Source of the DNA: Maribacter polysaccharolyticus
GTDB taxonomy: Bacteria > Bacteroidota > Bacteroidia > Flavobacteriales > Flavobacteriaceae
Direction: 5' to 3'
DNA: 64,000 nucleotides
Assembly: GCF_028882255.1 (NCBI RefSeq)
Contig: NZ_JARBUY010000001.1
Location: 1 to 64,000, forward strand
Shown: positions 8,904-18,305 of the stretch, one piece after another
Layout of the letters: each line of letters starts with the position of its first letter
Numbering within the stretch: the first letter of the stretch is position 1
Translations under genes and position numbers: made by a program
The notes under the pieces: generated by a model
Told to the model about the DNA's origin: nothing
Seen by the model: only the letters and a program-made list of their open reading frames with translations
The model's database searches: none

Positions 8904-11900
8904 TTTGATTTTTTATAATTTCAAAAATCTCATCGACACAGTAACCGTCAGGAAGTATATGTTTTATTGCAATTTTAATCTTCCTTTCTTTAAGTTTATT
9001 ACCTCTAAAATCTGCTTGTTTATTATACTTAACAGTTTCATCCATTAATATTGCCAAAGTTTCATCTTTTCCTAAATTGTCATACAACGCTCTTTTGGCA
9101 TTAGTATCTAAAACATTTGGATATTCTGAAGTTTTATTTGGACGAGTGACCCTTTTTGTAAGTTCAATTATTTTTTGAAGATATTTTTTATAATCAAAAG
9201 CTTCTCGCTTACGCTCTAAAATCAATTCATCTAAAATCACAGACATATTTTCAAAATAGCGCGGATTGGTTGGCGCTTCTTCAATTATAACTTTACGCAA
9301 ATTATTTTCTATGGTTTCTGCAACCGCTTCTTTGTCTTTTCTAATACCTTCTGGAAGCTCATCAATTGCTTCTTCACCACGCTCAACAATCAATTGAATT
9401 AAGGATAAATCATCAAACGCAGAAACCTTTTCACTTTCATCTGCTCGAATATAGCTATCAATCAAATGTCGCATTGCAGGCTCAAATCGTTTTAGGTCGA
9501 TATAATCACCACTTGCTTTTTCAATTTCGTCTCTTAAATTCGTGTAGAATTTAACCTCCTGTTTTATTGTTTCAATTTCACTTGTTGAATATCCAGCTTC
9601 TTCCATTTCGTTAGCAATGTTTGCATAGGAACGAATTAAGCTTACTGTATATTTATAGAGATGTACTCTCAAAGTTTCGGTGTCCTTTAAATCTTCTTTG
9701 TTTTCAGATTTTCCACAAAAAAAACGTTGAAAATTAATTGTTGTCTGCGGAAACACTGGTTCACATAGAGCCTTGATTGTTTCCCTCGCTTCTTCCAATC
9801 GTTCTTTTGCTTTATCCAGCCTATTATCTAATAGCCCTTGCACATCATCATTTTCAAATTCACCAAAAGCTTCTTTAGTGTAATCATTGATTGAATTTTC
9901 TAAACTTTTGAACAAATCCTTATAATCAATGATATAGCCATATTCCTTGCTTTCTCCATCTAATCGGTTAACGCGACAAATTGCTTGAAACAGACCATGG
10001 TCACGCATTTGTTTATCAATGTATAGATATGTCGCAGATGGTGCATCAAAACCAGTCAATAATTTATCAACCACAATTAGCAGTTTCATTTGCGCAGGCT
10101 CATCTATAAATTTCGCTTTTGCCTCAAGTTCAAAATCTTCAATGCTTTTTCCATCAAGCATTTTTTTATAGGTTTCATACTGCATTAGTTTCTCAGTATA
10201 ACCTTCTTCTCCAGTTGTTTCGTCTTTAATGCTTTGAAGTGTTGGATTGTAAGATGTTATTATTGCACATCGCTTAAATCCTTTTTGTTGAAAGATTTCA
10301 TAATAACGGCACGCCTGATATATACTACCCGATACTAACATCGCATTACCTGTTCCGTTCTGCAATCTATCCTTAATTTCAAAATCCATTAAAACATCAT
10401 CGACTATTCTATTCAATCTGTCTTGGGAACTCAATACCTTTTGCATTGTTCCCCAACGTTGTTTTAATTTTCGCTTTGCGATATCTGTTAATCCTCTTGT
10501 TTTGGCATCAAACCATTGATCTATTTTGATTTGAGATGTGATGTTTTGTTCCACATCCCGAGCTTCGTACCTTAAATCTAAAACCACTTCATCTCTAACG
10601 GCTTCGTCAAATTTGTAAGTATGAATATATGAACCAAAAATCTCTATACTTTTTTGTTTGTCTTTCTTTAATAATGGCGTTCCTGTAAATCCAACAAATA
10701 TGGCATTAGGAAGTATTTGTCTCATTGCCTTATTTAAACTGCCTGATTGGGTTCTGTGACATTCATCTACAAATACGAAAAGATTTCCTTTTGCTTTAAA
10801 ATCTTTAGGCAAGCTATGTGTTAATTCATCTGCAAATGCATCAAAATTGGCTTCATCCTTACCTCCAAATTTGTGTACTAATGAGCAAATTAGCCATTCA
10901 TTCTTTTGATTGAGTTTATCAATTAAATCCCTACCGCTTGTTGTTCTATAAATATCCTCTTGAACACCTTTAAAAACTTTTTCAATCTGACTGTCTAATT
11001 CCTCTCTATCTGTAATTATCAATACTCTGGCATCGTCAACATTTTCCCTTAACCATTTGGTCAGCCAGACCATCGTTAAACTTTTACCACTTCCTTGTGT
11101 ATGCCAAATAATACCACCTTCTCTTTTCTGTAATTTTTCCTGCGCTGCTTTTACTCCAAAATATTGATTGTGCCTGCACAATTTTTTTACACCTTTATCA
11201 AAAACAACATAATCGTGAATTATCTCCAAGAAACGTGATTTATTACATAATTGCGAAATGTGTTTTAAAAGCTTATTTTCTTCGTTGCTATTCTCTTTCC
11301 ATTGCAAATAATATTTCTCTGAAGTTTCAATCGTTCCGTAACGCAAACCCTCTGTGTCATTTCCTGCCATTACCAACTGCAACGTGGTGTAAAATGAACC
11401 AATCACATCTTTCTCTTGGTTTAATAAATTTTGTCTGATACCTTCTGTTACGCCTACGGTACTTCTTTTTAATTCTATGACACCAAGGGCAACACCATTC
11501 ACATAAATTACAATATCTGGTCTTTTGGTGTGCTTTCCAGAGATGGTTACTTCTTCAGCTATTGCAAAATGATTATTATTCGGGTTTTTCCAATCTATTA
11601 GCCAAACGGTTTCCTTATTTTCCCCAACGTCTGGTCTTACTTTGACACCATAACGAAGCAAGCTGTAGGTGTCTTTATTGGCATCATATAAACTTTTACC
11701 CAAATCACTCGTATCTTTGGATAACTTATCGATGGCTTTGGTAATAAGCGTATCTGAATAGCCTTGCTTTTGTAAAAAAGCAATCAAATACTGTGGTTCA
11801 ATATTACTGTTATCTGCTCGGTCTTTCCAGTCGCCTAAATAGTCGTACTTTAAACCCAATTCAAAAAACTGAACTACTTTTTTTTGTGTGATGCGCTCTA

Positions 11901-11919
11901 TTTGACCTATATTGCTCAT
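8893..11919 (-). CDS. hsdR: Type I restriction enzyme, R subunit
   Basis: The protein has 1008 residues, normal for HsdR. The N-terminal nuclease domain shows the PD-(D/E)xK pattern with Asp135 (RPDIVIYV), then Glu149 and Lys151 (GVIELKR). The helicase/translocase has Walker A GSGKS (276-280) and a DECH box (385-388), followed by the further SF2 motifs (VGFTGTPLL, and LLTGFDAP near 640). With HsdM and HsdS it cuts unmodified DNA after ATP-driven translocation. It starts 3 bp after hsdS ends and overlaps the peptidase gene, so the operon order is M-S-R-peptidase. Confidence 0.95.
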   Translation of the reverse strand: MSNIGQIERITQKKVVQFFELGLKYDYLGDWKDRADNSNIEPQYLIAFLQKQGYSDTLITKAIDKLSKDTSDLGKSLYDANKDTYSLLRYGVKVRPDVGENKETVWLIDWKNPNNNHFAIAEEVTISGKHTKRPDIVIYVNGVALGVIELKRSTVGVTEGIRQNLLNQEKDVIGSFYTTLQLVMAGNDTEGLRYGTIETSEKYYLQWKENSNEENKLLKHISQLCNKSRFLEIIHDYVVFDKGVKKLCRHNQYFGVKAAQEKLQKREGGIIWHTQGSGKSLTMVWLTKWLRENVDDARVLIITDREELDSQIEKVFKGVQEDIYRTTSGRDLIDKLNQKNEWLICSLVHKFGGKDEANFDAFADELTHSLPKDFKAKGNLFVFVDECHRTQSGSLNKAMRQILPNAIFVGFTGTPLLKKDKQKSIEIFGSYIHTYKFDEAVRDEVVLDLRYEARDVEQNITSQIKIDQWFDAKTRGLTDIAKRKLKQRWGTMQKVLSSQDRLNRIVDDVLMDFEIKDRLQNGTGNAMLVSGSIYQACRYYEIFQQKGFKRCAIITSYNPTLQSIKDETTGEEGYTEKLMQYETYKKMLDGKSIEDFELEAKAKFIDEPAQMKLLIVVDKLLTGFDAPSATYLYIDKQMRDHGLFQAICRVNRLDGESKEYGYIIDYKDLFKSLENSINDYTKEAFGEFENDDVQGLLDNRLDKAKERLEEARETIKALCEPVFPQTTINFQRFFCGKSENKEDLKDTETLRVHLYKYTVSLIRSYANIANEMEEAGYSTSEIETIKQEVKFYTNLRDEIEKASGDYIDLKRFEPAMRHLIDSYIRADESEKVSAFDDLSLIQLIVERGEEAIDELPEGIRKDKEAVAETIENNLRKVIIEEAPTNPRYFENMSVILDELILERKREAFDYKKYLQKIIELTKRVTRPNKTSEYPNVLDTNAKRALYDNLGKDETLAILMDETVKYNKQADFRGNKLKERKIKIAIKHILPDGYCVDEIFEIIKNQNEY

Positions 11920-11922
11920 ATT

Positions 11923-13170
11923 TTACCTCAATTTTATTTTATATTCCGCTTTTGGTTCGGCAGCCTTTAATACATTTTTATCTATATTATTATTAGATGA
12001 TTGACTAACTGGCTTAACCAACCTATTCTTACCAGTCAACAATTCCTGCATCATCCCTTGTTTTATGTTTTGCGCTTTTTGTAACTGGATTTCCAGCACT
12101 TCAATCTCTGCATCCATATCGCTTAATATTTGGGCGATAGCTTTTTGTTCTTCAATCTTTGGTGTTTTTATAGTTAAATGTTGAAATTCTCCTATCCAAT
12201 GCCTTTTGTGGTCTCCCAGAGGATATTCAATTAATTGAATTACTTCATAAATGAAGCGTAAGCTGATATCTTCATTCTTCTTTTTTAAAATCTTCATTGC
12301 AGAAGATTTTACTTTAAATGGAAATCTAACAAACTTTGTTGCTGTTGTAAAGTCATCAAATATTATAACTGGTAAATCTTTGAAAATCCCCGTTTTTTCA
12401 TTAGTTCTCCCTAAAATAAATGATTTTCCTGCTGTTAATACTGGTGTTTCGTAGTTATCGTTATATTCTGTACTTGAAACTATATAATTTGTAGGTTGTT
12501 CGTAAATTAAAAAATCTCCTAGTCTTCTTTCTACCCATTTATCATCAAATCCTTTCAAACGCTTTTTACCAGTCAACAATTCTTGCATTGCACCTTGCTT
12601 AATAGCTTTCTTTTTTGAAATGAGGTTTTTTAGATTTTGGATTAAAATATCTGAATCAGTTAAAATGTCAGCAATTAATTTCTGTTCCTTTAAAGTTGGT
12701 GGCGCAGGAAATGTGTAGTGTATAAAATCTTTTTGATATAAGTGGTTGATAGTAGAGCCTGCTGTAAGTTTTGAAAGGAAATCTGCAAAATGTCCTGACC
12801 TCAAAATATAGAAAAGATATTTTGAGTAAAAACTCTTTCCGAAAGGCCTAACAACAAAAACGCCACTATTTAAAGTAGTTGGTTTCACAATCTTGTCCAC
12901 AATGGCAACCTTCCCTATCGTTCCGTCTTTGGTAACAAGAATATCATCTACTTGTAATTGAATGTATTTGTCTTGATCGTAACGTTCTTTTTCAACGTGA
13001 ACACAATTATTCCAATCGATAAATCCATTTAAAAAGTCTGTACCAGTAACCAAAAAATAATCTCCTGAACTTAAATATTCAGCAGTCGTTAAACCTTGCC
13101 AGCCTATCCTCGCTTTTAGTGTTGCAGATTTGCCGAGATTTATTTCTTTCCAAGAACCCTTTAATTCCAT
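11923..13170 (-). CDS. hsdS: Type I restriction enzyme, S (specificity) subunit
   Basis: The protein has 415 residues and the usual two-part build: target recognition domain 1 (about 1-170) ending in PPTLKEQKLIADILTDSDILIQ, a central conserved helix with AMQELLTGKKRLKGF, target recognition domain 2 (about 215-350) and a second conserved helix with EEQKAIAQILSDMD and MMQELLTGKNRL. The two recognition domains set the bipartite target, which cannot be deduced here. The gene overlaps hsdM by 10 bp. Only one hsdS copy is present and I see no inversion repeats for phase variation. Confidence 0.95.
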   Translation of the reverse strand: MELKGSWKEINLGKSATLKARIGWQGLTTAEYLSSGDYFLVTGTDFLNGFIDWNNCVHVEKERYDQDKYIQLQVDDILVTKDGTIGKVAIVDKIVKPTTLNSGVFVVRPFGKSFYSKYLFYILRSGHFADFLSKLTAGSTINHLYQKDFIHYTFPAPPTLKEQKLIADILTDSDILIQNLKNLISKKKAIKQGAMQELLTGKKRLKGFDDKWVERRLGDFLIYEQPTNYIVSSTEYNDNYETPVLTAGKSFILGRTNEKTGIFKDLPVIIFDDFTTATKFVRFPFKVKSSAMKILKKKNEDISLRFIYEVIQLIEYPLGDHKRHWIGEFQHLTIKTPKIEEQKAIAQILSDMDAEIEVLEIQLQKAQNIKQGMMQELLTGKNRLVKPVSQSSNNNIDKNVLKAAEPKAEYKIKLR

Positions 13171-15581
13171 ACCATTCCCATTTTTTGTAAATGTTCCGCA
13201 ACTTTAGTTTGCAATTCTTGTACTTGTTGCTCTATTCGTGGCAATGGATATTCATAACGGTTTGCCAACTCGGTAATTCGGTTGGTTAAACATTGGCTTA
13301 TACGGTCTATCTCACTATCGATACTATTTTTTAAAACAGATAACCACTTATCTTCCACAATTAGGGTTTTTATTTCATGTTCGGTTAATTTTGGGTATTT
13401 GGCATAAACTTGTAGTTTCAATTTTGCCTCTGCTTCTTTTAAAGTCTTTTTATTGGCCGCTTCTAAAGTCATCAGCTTTTCGTAGCTATGGATGACATCA
13501 TATTCCTCTACATATTCTTCATCTCCTTTGATTTCCTTTAGTCGTTTGGCGATGTCGCCTTTGGTAATATTGCCTTTATCATTGATGACTTCATTCAGCA
13601 AACCATCATCGCCAGAATGTTCTTCAATGAGCTCGGTCATTTCAGCAGACAAGGTATCCAAATACACTTCAATGGTTTTAGTTTCAATTTGCTCTTTTGC
13701 AAAAAAGCGATTGATAACCAATTCAAAAGGGATTAATTCGCTTTCAAATTCGCCTTTTTTAATTTTGCCATTCTTGTCTTTTAGGGGTGTTAAGGTGGCA
13801 ATCCAACCATCTTCTTTGATTAAAAAGCTGTCGTCTTTTAGAATGTCATTCCAGTAATCCATCAAATGTTGGTAGATATCATAAGGATTGATTAAAGCTT
13901 TGTTTTTATAATGTTTTAAAAGACTTTCAGAAATTTCAAAAATGAGTTCCTTTGGTTTCGTGGTTTCATTAATGTTCCAAAGTTTTGGTTTGGTTTCACT
14001 TTCCCAAGCGCAATACACTTTATCCAATGTTTCTCGGTATTCTATAAATTCAGCGTGGTTAAAAATGGTTTCTTTAATGTTTGCTTTGGGAACGACCAAA
14101 CTGTAATACGATTCACGTTTTGCAGGATGAAACAAATGCTCTTGTAAGTTTGGGTAAACTTCCCAATAGTTTTGCAAGGCTTCCACATCTCTGTTAGGAA
14201 TATCTCCTAATAAATGAGCTTGGATATCCTGTATATCTTCCTCATCTTGACTATCAATATATCTTGGGATATTTAGATTGTATTCGTTAGTTTCGATTTC
14301 TTCATACGATACCATTCTTGAAAACTTGGTAACCTCCATTTGGTTATTGAAGACATCTACGATTTTATGTAAATCTTGTTCTCTCAAACGGTTTTTGTTT
14401 CCATCTTTAATATAGCCTTTACTGGCATCAATCATAAACAAGCCTTTACGAGTTCCTGCATTTTCTTTATCGATAACTATAATACAAGCAGGAATACCAG
14501 TACCAAAAAACAAGTTGGCAGGCAAACCGATAATGCCTTTTATCAATCCACGCTTTACAATATTGGTTCTAATTGTTGCTTCTGCATTTCCACGGAACAA
14601 AACACCGTGAGGTAAGATGACAGCGCCTTTTCCTTTGGTTTTTAATGAGCGAATGATATGCAATAAAAAAGCATAATCGCCATTTTTGTTTGGTGGAATA
14701 CCAAAACCATCAAAGCGTTTGTAAATATCATTCTCTGGATGAAAGCCATTGCTCCAAGATTTAACCGAAAATGGTGGATTTGCTACACAGAAATCGAAGC
14801 GTTTTAACTGGTCTCCATCTTTATGTATTGGGTCTGCTAACGTGTTTCCCTGCACAATATCTTGTACGGCTTCTGGATTGTTATGCAGCACCATATTCAT
14901 TTTTGCCAAAGCTACCGTAGCATTGTCTTTTTCTTGGCCGTAAATTGTTAGTCCATGTGGTGCTTCATCGTTGACTTTAAGAAGCAAAGAAGCCGAGCCA
15001 CATGCGGGGTCATATACTGTTTGAGACTGTGAAGTGGCACTATTTACCCCTATAATTTTAGCCATAATTCGAGACACTTCCGACGGCGTATAGAATTGCC
15101 CTTTACTTTTTCCAGCTTCTTTTGCGAAATGCTGCATCAAATATTCATAGGCATCACCCAAAAGGTCATCATCTTCAGCACGGTTATTACTAAAATTAAG
15201 AGCAGGATTTTCAAAAATGGCAATAAGCTTACTTAACTTTTCAATCAGTTCTTTGCCTTTCCCTAATTTATCTTCATCATTGAAATCTGCCATTTTAGTT
15301 AGCATATCAAATCCGTTTTCTTTATCAATCGGGGCTAAGACTTTTTTATTGATATAATCGCCAATTCCATCTTTACCTTTCATCAGAACCAAGTCGTTAA
15401 AACTTGCGCCTTCTGGAATGGTAATTAGAGCATCTTCATCATCAGCATATTTGTCTGAAACATATTTTATAAATAATAAAGGAAGGATATAATCTTTATA
15501 TTGAGAGGCATCCATACCTCCTCTTAATTCATCACAGCTTTTCCAAAGTGAGCTGTATAATTCTGATTTTTTTATTGCCAT
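13161..15581 (-). CDS. hsdM: Type I restriction-modification system, M (methyltransferase) subunit
   Basis: From the ATG at 15581 the protein has 806 residues and begins MAIKKSELYSSLW, the usual HsdM start; a GTG seven codons upstream is less likely. It has the HsdM helical N-domain, the SAM-binding motif DPACGS (191-196) and the adenine-methyltransferase motif NPPF (268-271). The C-terminal 300 residues form a long coiled-coil-rich extension that ends in a heptad-like helix. It methylates adenine in the target set by HsdS. It is the first gene of the restriction operon, after the small XRE gene. Confidence 0.94.
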   Translation of the reverse strand: MAIKKSELYSSLWKSCDELRGGMDASQYKDYILPLLFIKYVSDKYADDEDALITIPEGASFNDLVLMKGKDGIGDYINKKVLAPIDKENGFDMLTKMADFNDEDKLGKGKELIEKLSKLIAIFENPALNFSNNRAEDDDLLGDAYEYLMQHFAKEAGKSKGQFYTPSEVSRIMAKIIGVNSATSQSQTVYDPACGSASLLLKVNDEAPHGLTIYGQEKDNATVALAKMNMVLHNNPEAVQDIVQGNTLADPIHKDGDQLKRFDFCVANPPFSVKSWSNGFHPENDIYKRFDGFGIPPNKNGDYAFLLHIIRSLKTKGKGAVILPHGVLFRGNAEATIRTNIVKRGLIKGIIGLPANLFFGTGIPACIIVIDKENAGTRKGLFMIDASKGYIKDGNKNRLREQDLHKIVDVFNNQMEVTKFSRMVSYEEIETNEYNLNIPRYIDSQDEEDIQDIQAHLLGDIPNRDVEALQNYWEVYPNLQEHLFHPAKRESYYSLVVPKANIKETIFNHAEFIEYRETLDKVYCAWESETKPKLWNINETTKPKELIFEISESLLKHYKNKALINPYDIYQHLMDYWNDILKDDSFLIKEDGWIATLTPLKDKNGKIKKGEFESELIPFELVINRFFAKEQIETKTIEVYLDTLSAEMTELIEEHSGDDGLLNEVINDKGNITKGDIAKRLKEIKGDEEYVEEYDVIHSYEKLMTLEAANKKTLKEAEAKLKLQVYAKYPKLTEHEIKTLIVEDKWLSVLKNSIDSEIDRISQCLTNRITELANRYEYPLPRIEQQVQELQTKVAEHLQKMGMVWN

Positions 15582-15702
15582 ATTTTTTATTTTCAATGAC
15601 ACTTATTATTATTTTAAATAAGTGCATTTCAACTCATTTTGTCACCAACCATATTAAAATTGATGTGACATTATTCATTTACAATCTTTTTAATATAATT
15701 AT

Positions 15703-15918
15703 TTAGTGCGGTAATTTTAAGCTTTTGAATACTTCCTTAAATAATTCTCCAGGATCAACATCAATTGCCAAAGCAATTAGATAAAGTTCATCGGCACGGA
15801 GTTTGGTTGAATCATTTCCACTCAATTGGCTTAAGCGAGATTTACTAATTCCAGTTCTTCTAGCAACCTCTGCTTTATTTATCGATTTTTTTGCTAAATA
15901 CAATCCTAAATCAGTCAT
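15703..15918 (-). CDS. Small XRE-family DNA-binding regulator
   Basis: The protein has 71 residues and is almost entirely a Cro/C1-type helix-turn-helix domain (KAEVARRTGISKSRLSQLSG). It lies 121 bp upstream of hsdM on the same strand and is divergent from the HEPN gene. In this position it is likely to control the restriction operon, the divergent HEPN operon or both, much as a C protein delays restriction after entry into a new host. This is inferred from position only. Confidence 0.8.
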   Translation of the reverse strand: MTDLGLYLAKKSINKAEVARRTGISKSRLSQLSGNDSTKLRADELYLIALAIDVDPGELFKEVFKSLKLPH

Positions 15919-16107
15919 TTAAATATCATTTTTTAATACATAAATATAGAAAGTATATACCCTTGTGTGAAATATTTACACTTTTGTTTTGAAATTGGAT
16001 TTATTTCAAATACATTAGTATCGATTTTTGATACACTTGTGTAAATAATAGATACATAATTAATATTCAAGTGACGGGAATCAATTTAGATAATTATAAT
16101 AATCACT
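15919..16107. promoter_or_regulatory. Divergent control region between the XRE regulator and the HEPN operon
   Basis: This AT-rich region holds several symmetrical sites: a near-perfect 17-bp palindrome GTGTGAAATATTTACAC (15965-15981), an inverted pair TTTGAAAT/ATTTCAAA (15988-15995 and 16003-16010) and GTATC/GATAC (16018-16022 and 16030-16034). The half-site GTGTAAATA occurs twice in opposite orientation (within 15971-15981 on the minus strand, and 16039-16049). These are good candidates for operators of the XRE protein. I see no exact TAnnTTTG element. Confidence 0.5.
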
Positions 16108-17271
16108 ATGAAAGATAAAATTGATGCTCAACAAAACCAGATTATAAACAGACTAAACTCGCTTTTGGAAATTAAGTATGTTTATGAATCAATAGTTGAA
16201 ACAGCGGGCATATTCAAGCCTTTGCTAATTGTAATACTTCAAGAAAACTGTTCTTCTTTGACAAAAGAATTATCATCCATGATAGCCAAAATATTTCAGG
16301 AAGAAACGGATTTTCTATACCGCATATTTTCATTAGACTTTGCCCAACAACAACTAAAAGAAGAAAACCTGTTTTTTGTACATGGGTGCACTTGGGATAA
16401 AATGGTCTTTTATAATCCAGATGCAGAATTTGATAGCTTACATGAATACCATATACCCGAAAAAACACTGAACAACATACAAGCAACCTTCGAAAAAGAA
16501 CGCCATAAAATGGCTGCCTTTTTCGAGGGTGCAAACTTTTTTATCGAAAACAATAATCTATCTCATGCCGCTTATATGCTGCACCAATATATAGAACTGT
16601 GGTTTCGGTATGCAGCTCTTTTTATAATGGGTAAGGAACGTAAAAGCCACAGTATTAAAGAGCTTCAAACTTATATAAAGGCATTTGCATCAGAACTAGA
16701 CAATCTTTTCAATACCGAAATAGAAGCAGAGTTAAACCTTTTAAAGTTATTGGATGATGCTTATATAACAACACGCTATGAAAACAATTACTATATCAAC
16801 CTAGAACAAATCAATAGAATATTGGAGAAAGCCAAAAAATTAGAATCATTGGCTACATCATTATTTAAAAACAGGTTAAATGCCTGCTCAAAACTCGTTG
16901 CAAATCCAAAAGAAATCAATATTCCTAAAGAGCAATGCTTTCCACCAAATGGCACAGAATTGTCCAATTTCATTAAATCCCTATCCGAAAAGGATTTTTC
17001 CACTTTAAAACCCTATCCCTTTAAAAAAGGACTATACACTACTGGAATTGTTACTGAAGGCTATTTAGGTAACTCATTTATGATATCAAATCTGCTAAAG
17101 GTATGTATCATCGCCATGGAAGCGGAGTACACTTCAACACATTCTATTCCTGAGCCAGAACATAACATTAGAGAAGTATTAGGGTATGTCTTGGACATGA
17201 TACCCCATAACGAAATGGAACTATTGGACACACTTAGGTATTTGGCTTTCGAAACAGAAACAAACAGCTGA
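16108..17271 (+). CDS. HEPN-domain protein with a C-terminal domain shared with the next two genes
   Basis: The protein has 387 residues. Residues about 1-125 form an alpha/beta N-terminal region I cannot name. Residues about 130-255 look like a HEPN domain (LSHAAYMLHQYIELWFRYAA, then HSIKELQ, and ARY-like TTRYENNYY at 221-229). Many HEPN domains are RNases with an Rx4-6H motif; here the place where it is expected reads RYENNYY (223-229), without the His. Residues about 315-385 form a separate helical domain, related in pattern to the two small proteins that follow. The stop overlaps the next start by one base, so the genes are coupled. Function is unknown; a defence or toxin-related role is inference. 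Confidence 0.68.
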   Translation: MKDKIDAQQNQIINRLNSLLEIKYVYESIVETAGIFKPLLIVILQENCSSLTKELSSMIAKIFQEETDFLYRIFSLDFAQQQLKEENLFFVHGCTWDKMVFYNPDAEFDSLHEYHIPEKTLNNIQATFEKERHKMAAFFEGANFFIENNNLSHAAYMLHQYIELWFRYAALFIMGKERKSHSIKELQTYIKAFASELDNLFNTEIEAELNLLKLLDDAYITTRYENNYYINLEQINRILEKAKKLESLATSLFKNRLNACSKLVANPKEINIPKEQCFPPNGTELSNFIKSLSEKDFSTLKPYPFKKGLYTTGIVTEGYLGNSFMISNLLKVCIIAMEAEYTSTHSIPEPEHNIREVLGYVLDMIPHNEMELLDTLRYLAFETETNS

Positions 17272-17612
17272 TGAAAGAAAAAAAGAAACATAAAAAAACA
17301 TTGAAAAGAATTCATGGGGCATTATCACATAGAGATGGACTATTGAAGCCTACTGGATATTCATGCAACCATAAAGCTATGATGAAAGGAGAATTTCCAA
17401 TAGGTGACAATGACGAACTTCTATTCAATATATCCTGTTTACTGAAAACCTGTGTATTGGCACTGGAGGGAGAAGCCACATTTTCATTATCAGCACTTTC
17501 CAATGCGAATCCTAAGTCGAATGTTATTGTAGCATTGGAATTCATCATCAATCTATTGCCTAGGGAACAAATGGTTGCCTTAGATGAAATCACTAAAATC
17601 CTTAGAAAGTAG
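17271..17612 (+). CDS. Small protein with the HEPN-operon shared domain (second gene)
   Basis: The protein has 113 residues with a very lysine-rich start (MKEKKKHKKTLKR), suggesting nucleic acid or phosphate binding. Residues about 48-112 match in pattern the C-terminus of the HEPN protein: a helix NISCLLKTCVLALEGE, a variable loop, then a helix ending LLPREQMVALDEITKIL. Start and upstream stop overlap as TGATG, the mark of coupled translation. No known family recognised. Confidence 0.62.
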   Translation: MKEKKKHKKTLKRIHGALSHRDGLLKPTGYSCNHKAMMKGEFPIGDNDELLFNISCLLKTCVLALEGEATFSLSALSNANPKSNVIVALEFIINLLPREQMVALDEITKILRK

Positions 17613-17633
17613 AACTCTAATACTTCAATAGCT

Positions 17634-17957
17634 ATGAAAAAAGAAAAGAAAAAGCTTAAGAAATTAATAAAATCAGCAAAGTATAAATTAGACACATTAC
17701 AACCTTCCGATATTCAAAAGGATAAATTTAAAGCTAAGTATTTGCAGTTTGAAGGGTATCTTGATTTGTTTACTACTATTGAAGCCTTAATCAATGTGAG
17801 TATATTGGCGACTCAAGGTGATTCCTATTGTCCACCTCATATCAAGGATCATGGTATGGATATTCGCAAAACGTTGGAGTTGGCCAATAAATTATTGCCG
17901 TTTGATGAAGGTGAGTTTTTGGATGACGTTAATACTATGTTGAAACAGCTAAAATAA
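17634..17957 (+). CDS. Small protein with the HEPN-operon shared domain (third gene)
   Basis: The protein has 107 residues, again with a lysine-rich start (MKKEKKKLKKLIKS), and residues about 43-104 follow the same pattern: TTIEALINVSILATQGD, a loop, then LELANKLLPFDEGEFLDDV. It begins 21 bp after the second gene. Genes two and three look like diverged duplicates of each other and of the C-terminus of gene one. No known family recognised. Confidence 0.6.
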   Translation: MKKEKKKLKKLIKSAKYKLDTLQPSDIQKDKFKAKYLQFEGYLDLFTTIEALINVSILATQGDSYCPPHIKDHGMDIRKTLELANKLLPFDEGEFLDDVNTMLKQLK

Positions 17958-17975
17958 AATGGTATTATCAATCTA

Positions 17976-18290
17976 TCATTTTAGAAATATGTAAGAAACT
18001 AAAGCTAAGGTAACTACAATACAAACTATAAAAACCACCACCGCCCAATTGGGATATATCTTAGCCTGCTCAATCTTATCATTAAACCGCTTTTCAAAAC
18101 TTGCAATGCTATTTAATTGAGATGCCATTTCTTTTTGATGCTCTTCAGTAATGGCTTTATATTCCGTTACATCCATCTTAATTTTGGTGTCTTTTAATTG
18201 TTCACTGATTTTTTCCAGTCTTTCAATGCCCTTGTTAAAGTCATTGAGCTCGTTGACCAATAAGGCGGTGAGTTCTTCAAGTTTCGTCAT
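17976..18290 (-). CDS. Small coiled-coil membrane protein of the mobilization region
   Basis: The protein has 104 residues: a helical, charged N-terminal coiled coil (about 1-75) and one C-terminal transmembrane helix (about 82-103, WAVVVFIVCIVVTLALVSYIFL). It follows the relaxase gene by 15 bp on the same strand. Short tail-anchored proteins of this kind are common next to relaxase genes in Bacteroidota elements. A role in docking the relaxosome at the membrane is inference. Confidence 0.65.
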   Translation of the reverse strand: MTKLEELTALLVNELNDFNKGIERLEKISEQLKDTKIKMDVTEYKAITEEHQKEMASQLNSIASFEKRFNDKIEQAKIYPNWAVVVFIVCIVVTLALVSYIFLK

Positions 18291-18305
18291 GTTTGCTGTT
18301 TTTGA

